Below are positions 5,988 to 7,171 of a stretch of DNA of 7,171 nucleotides, piece by piece. This DNA is from an uncultured Collinsella sp. (GTDB taxonomy: Bacteria; Actinomycetota; Coriobacteriia; Coriobacteriales; Coriobacteriaceae). A model generated the notes under the pieces. The model made no database searches. It was given only the letters and a program-made list of their open reading frames with translations, and had not been told where the DNA came from. The stretch covers positions 1-7,171 of the forward strand of contig URZB01000078.1 of the NCBI GenBank assembly GCA_900552295.1, given 5' to 3'. Both the position numbers and the translations under genes were made by a program. Position 1 is the first letter of the stretch. Each line of letters begins with the position of its first letter.

Positions 5988-7171
5988 TACATGCCCTCAT
6001 CGGCAGGCATACTGTCGCCGCCGTCTGCCGTCATGCCCGCGCCGGTATCCACCACGATGGTGTCTCCATCGCGCAGCTTGGTAACCGGCACGTCGGGGTT
6101 GATCTCGTTGCCTTGCTCGTCGCGCTTGACCTGCGTCTTGCCGACCACAGCTTCGTTGTCGTTTTGCGTCACGACAGTTACCTTCACGTGGCGCGTTTCC
6201 TTGCCTTCGTCATCGGTGGCCAGATTGACGTAATAGTGCTCGCCATCCTCGGTCATGAGCGCAGTGGTGGGCACCATGACTACGTCGTCAAGCTGCTCGG
6301 TCACCACCGAGACCTCGGCAGTCATACCGGGCTTAAGGCGGCTGTCGGGTGCTTCGATGAGGATGTCGACGTTAAAGGTTACGCTTCCGCCACCACCGTT
6401 GGCTGCGTCGGAGTTTGCAACCGATGCGATAGCCGTGACGGTGCCCTGGCTCACGATATCGGGAAACGCGGGATAGGTAACGTTGGCGCTCTGGCCCACG
6501 GCGATCTTGGCGATGTCCTTTTCGCCCACCTGAACCGTCACCTTCATCTTAGAGAGGTCGGCGATTTGCATGCACTGCTTGCCGCCGCTCGTGTCGCCTT
6601 CGCCCATGACCATGCCTCCGGTCACCGTGGCGCCCACTTTGGCGTTGAGTTCGACGATGCTACCCGAGCTGGGGGCCTTTACGGTGCGTTCGGTCGCCTT
6701 GGCGTTTGCCTGGTCCAGGGTTGCCTGGGCCGAGGCGAGATTGCGCTGAGCGCTCGAGACGGCGCTGGCGTTGGCGGTTGCATCCGTCGGGGTGGTCGCT
6801 CCGTCGGCATCCAGCGTCGGTGCTGCCTGTGCGGCAGCAAGTGTCGCCTGCGCGTTTTTCAGGTCTTCCTGGGCGGCCGCGACCGCGCGCTGCGCCTCGG
6901 CAACGGCATTATCGAGCTCATCGTTTTTAATGGTCATGAGCACGTCGCCCTCGTTGACGCTCTGACCGGCTTGCACGTTGATCGATGCTACCGTGCCGTC
7001 AACAGAAGGGGAGACCACTGAGGCAGAAATTGGCTTGAGCTGTCCTTTTGCCTCGACAGTCGTGGTAAAGGTGCCTTCCATGACCATGTCGGTAACAGGT
7101 TCACCTGCAGATTGCGGCTGCGAATTGAGGACAACGCTCACAATAATGGCTATTAGGACAATGCCGCCCAC
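5987..7171 (-). CDS. MacA/YknX-like membrane-fusion (HlyD-family) adaptor, 5' end cut by window edge
   Basis: At least 394 residues of an adaptor that links the permease to the outside. The first visible codon (GTG at the window edge) lies inside the N-terminal membrane anchor (IVLIAIIVSVVL, visible 4-15), so the true start is beyond the window; it should not be read as a GTG start. Then come the first half of the lipoyl domain (about 50-82), a helical hairpin with Ala/Gln-rich arms (about 86-116 and 138-160), the second lipoyl half VKAPSSGSIVELNAKVGATV (164-183), a beta-barrel domain (about 200-295, with LKPGMTAEVSV at 279-289) and a membrane-proximal domain (about 296-375). The hairpin tip (117-137) is a Thr/Ala/Asp-rich linker. 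The end (377-394) is Gly/Asp-rich and acidic. Its TAA overlaps the ATPase ATG by one base. In Gram-positive relatives (YknX) it acts without TolC. Confidence 0.92.
   Translation of the reverse strand: MGGIVLIAIIVSVVLNSQPQSAGEPVTDMVMEGTFTTTVEAKGQLKPISASVVSPSVDGTVASINVQAGQSVNEGDVLMTIKNDELDNAVAEAQRAVAAAQEDLKNAQATLAAAQAAPTLDADGATTPTDATANASAVSSAQRNLASAQATLDQANAKATERTVKAPSSGSIVELNAKVGATVTGGMVMGEGDTSGGKQCMQIADLSKMKVTVQVGEKDIAKIAVGQSANVTYPAFPDIVSQGTVTAIASVANSDAANGGGGSVTFNVDILIEAPDSRLKPGMTAEVSVVTEQLDDVVMVPTTALMTEDGEHYYVNLATDDEGKETRHVKVTVVTQNDNEAVVGKTQVKRDEQGNEINPDVPVTKLRDGDTIVVDTGAGMTADGGDSMPADEGM

Noticed and set aside
6113..7021. A 302-codon plus-strand frame opposite the adaptor gene
   Set aside because: The minus strand encodes a complete HlyD-type domain order here; the plus-strand product, rich in Gly, His and Val, shows no domain and is a shadow.
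7169..7171. GTG at the window edge as the adaptor start
   Set aside because: It falls inside the hydrophobic anchor and lacks the preceding charged residues; the gene almost certainly continues past the window.
1..7171. CRISPR array, tRNA, rRNA or cobalamin riboswitch
   Set aside because: No regularly spaced repeats, cloverleaf or B12-box-like element was seen. A riboswitch would be expected before the first B12 gene, outside the window.

Overview
The window looks like a high-GC actinobacterial chromosome, most likely from the Coriobacteriia (Collinsella- or Eggerthella-like). This is inferred from the base composition, strong AGGAGG-type ribosome sites, GTG starts and the style of the proteins; no rRNA or other marker gene is present to settle it. 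Every gene found belongs to a recognised family. I did not find an undescribed multi-gene system, and the only part not explained by ordinary genes is the junction between the two operons.

Left block (1-3791, + strand): part of a cobalamin (vitamin B12) biosynthesis operon. In order it holds the 3' end of a cobD-like aminotransferase, cobyric acid synthase (cobQ/cbiP), a corrinoid adenosyltransferase (cobO/btuR type), precorrin-8X methylmutase (cbiC/cobH) and precorrin-6A reductase (cbiJ/cobK). The genes are packed with junctions of 8-nt overlap, 4-nt overlap, exact abutment and 4-nt overlap, so they are almost certainly co-transcribed and translationally coupled. They cover two middle ring-modifying steps (CbiJ reduction, CbiC methyl migration) and three late steps: cobalt adenosylation, amidation of side chains b, d, e and g, and supply of the aminopropanol arm.

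Junction (3792-4002, 211 bp): no intact gene. It contains a decayed fragment that reads like the N-terminal part of an IS21-type transposase (IstA), followed almost at once by a 77-bp imperfect palindrome that ends 8 bp from the stop codon of the permease gene on the other strand. The operons converge here, and the base composition drops from left to right.

Right block (4003-7171, - strand; read from right to left): a three-gene MacAB/YknXYZ-type ABC export operon. It encodes a membrane-anchored adaptor (MacA/YknX-like, cut by the window edge), an ATPase (YknY/LolD-like) and a four-helix permease (MacB/YknZ-like). The adaptor and ATPase genes overlap by 1 nt and the ATPase and permease genes by 4 nt. 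The substrate cannot be read from the sequence. Promoters of both operons lie outside the window.
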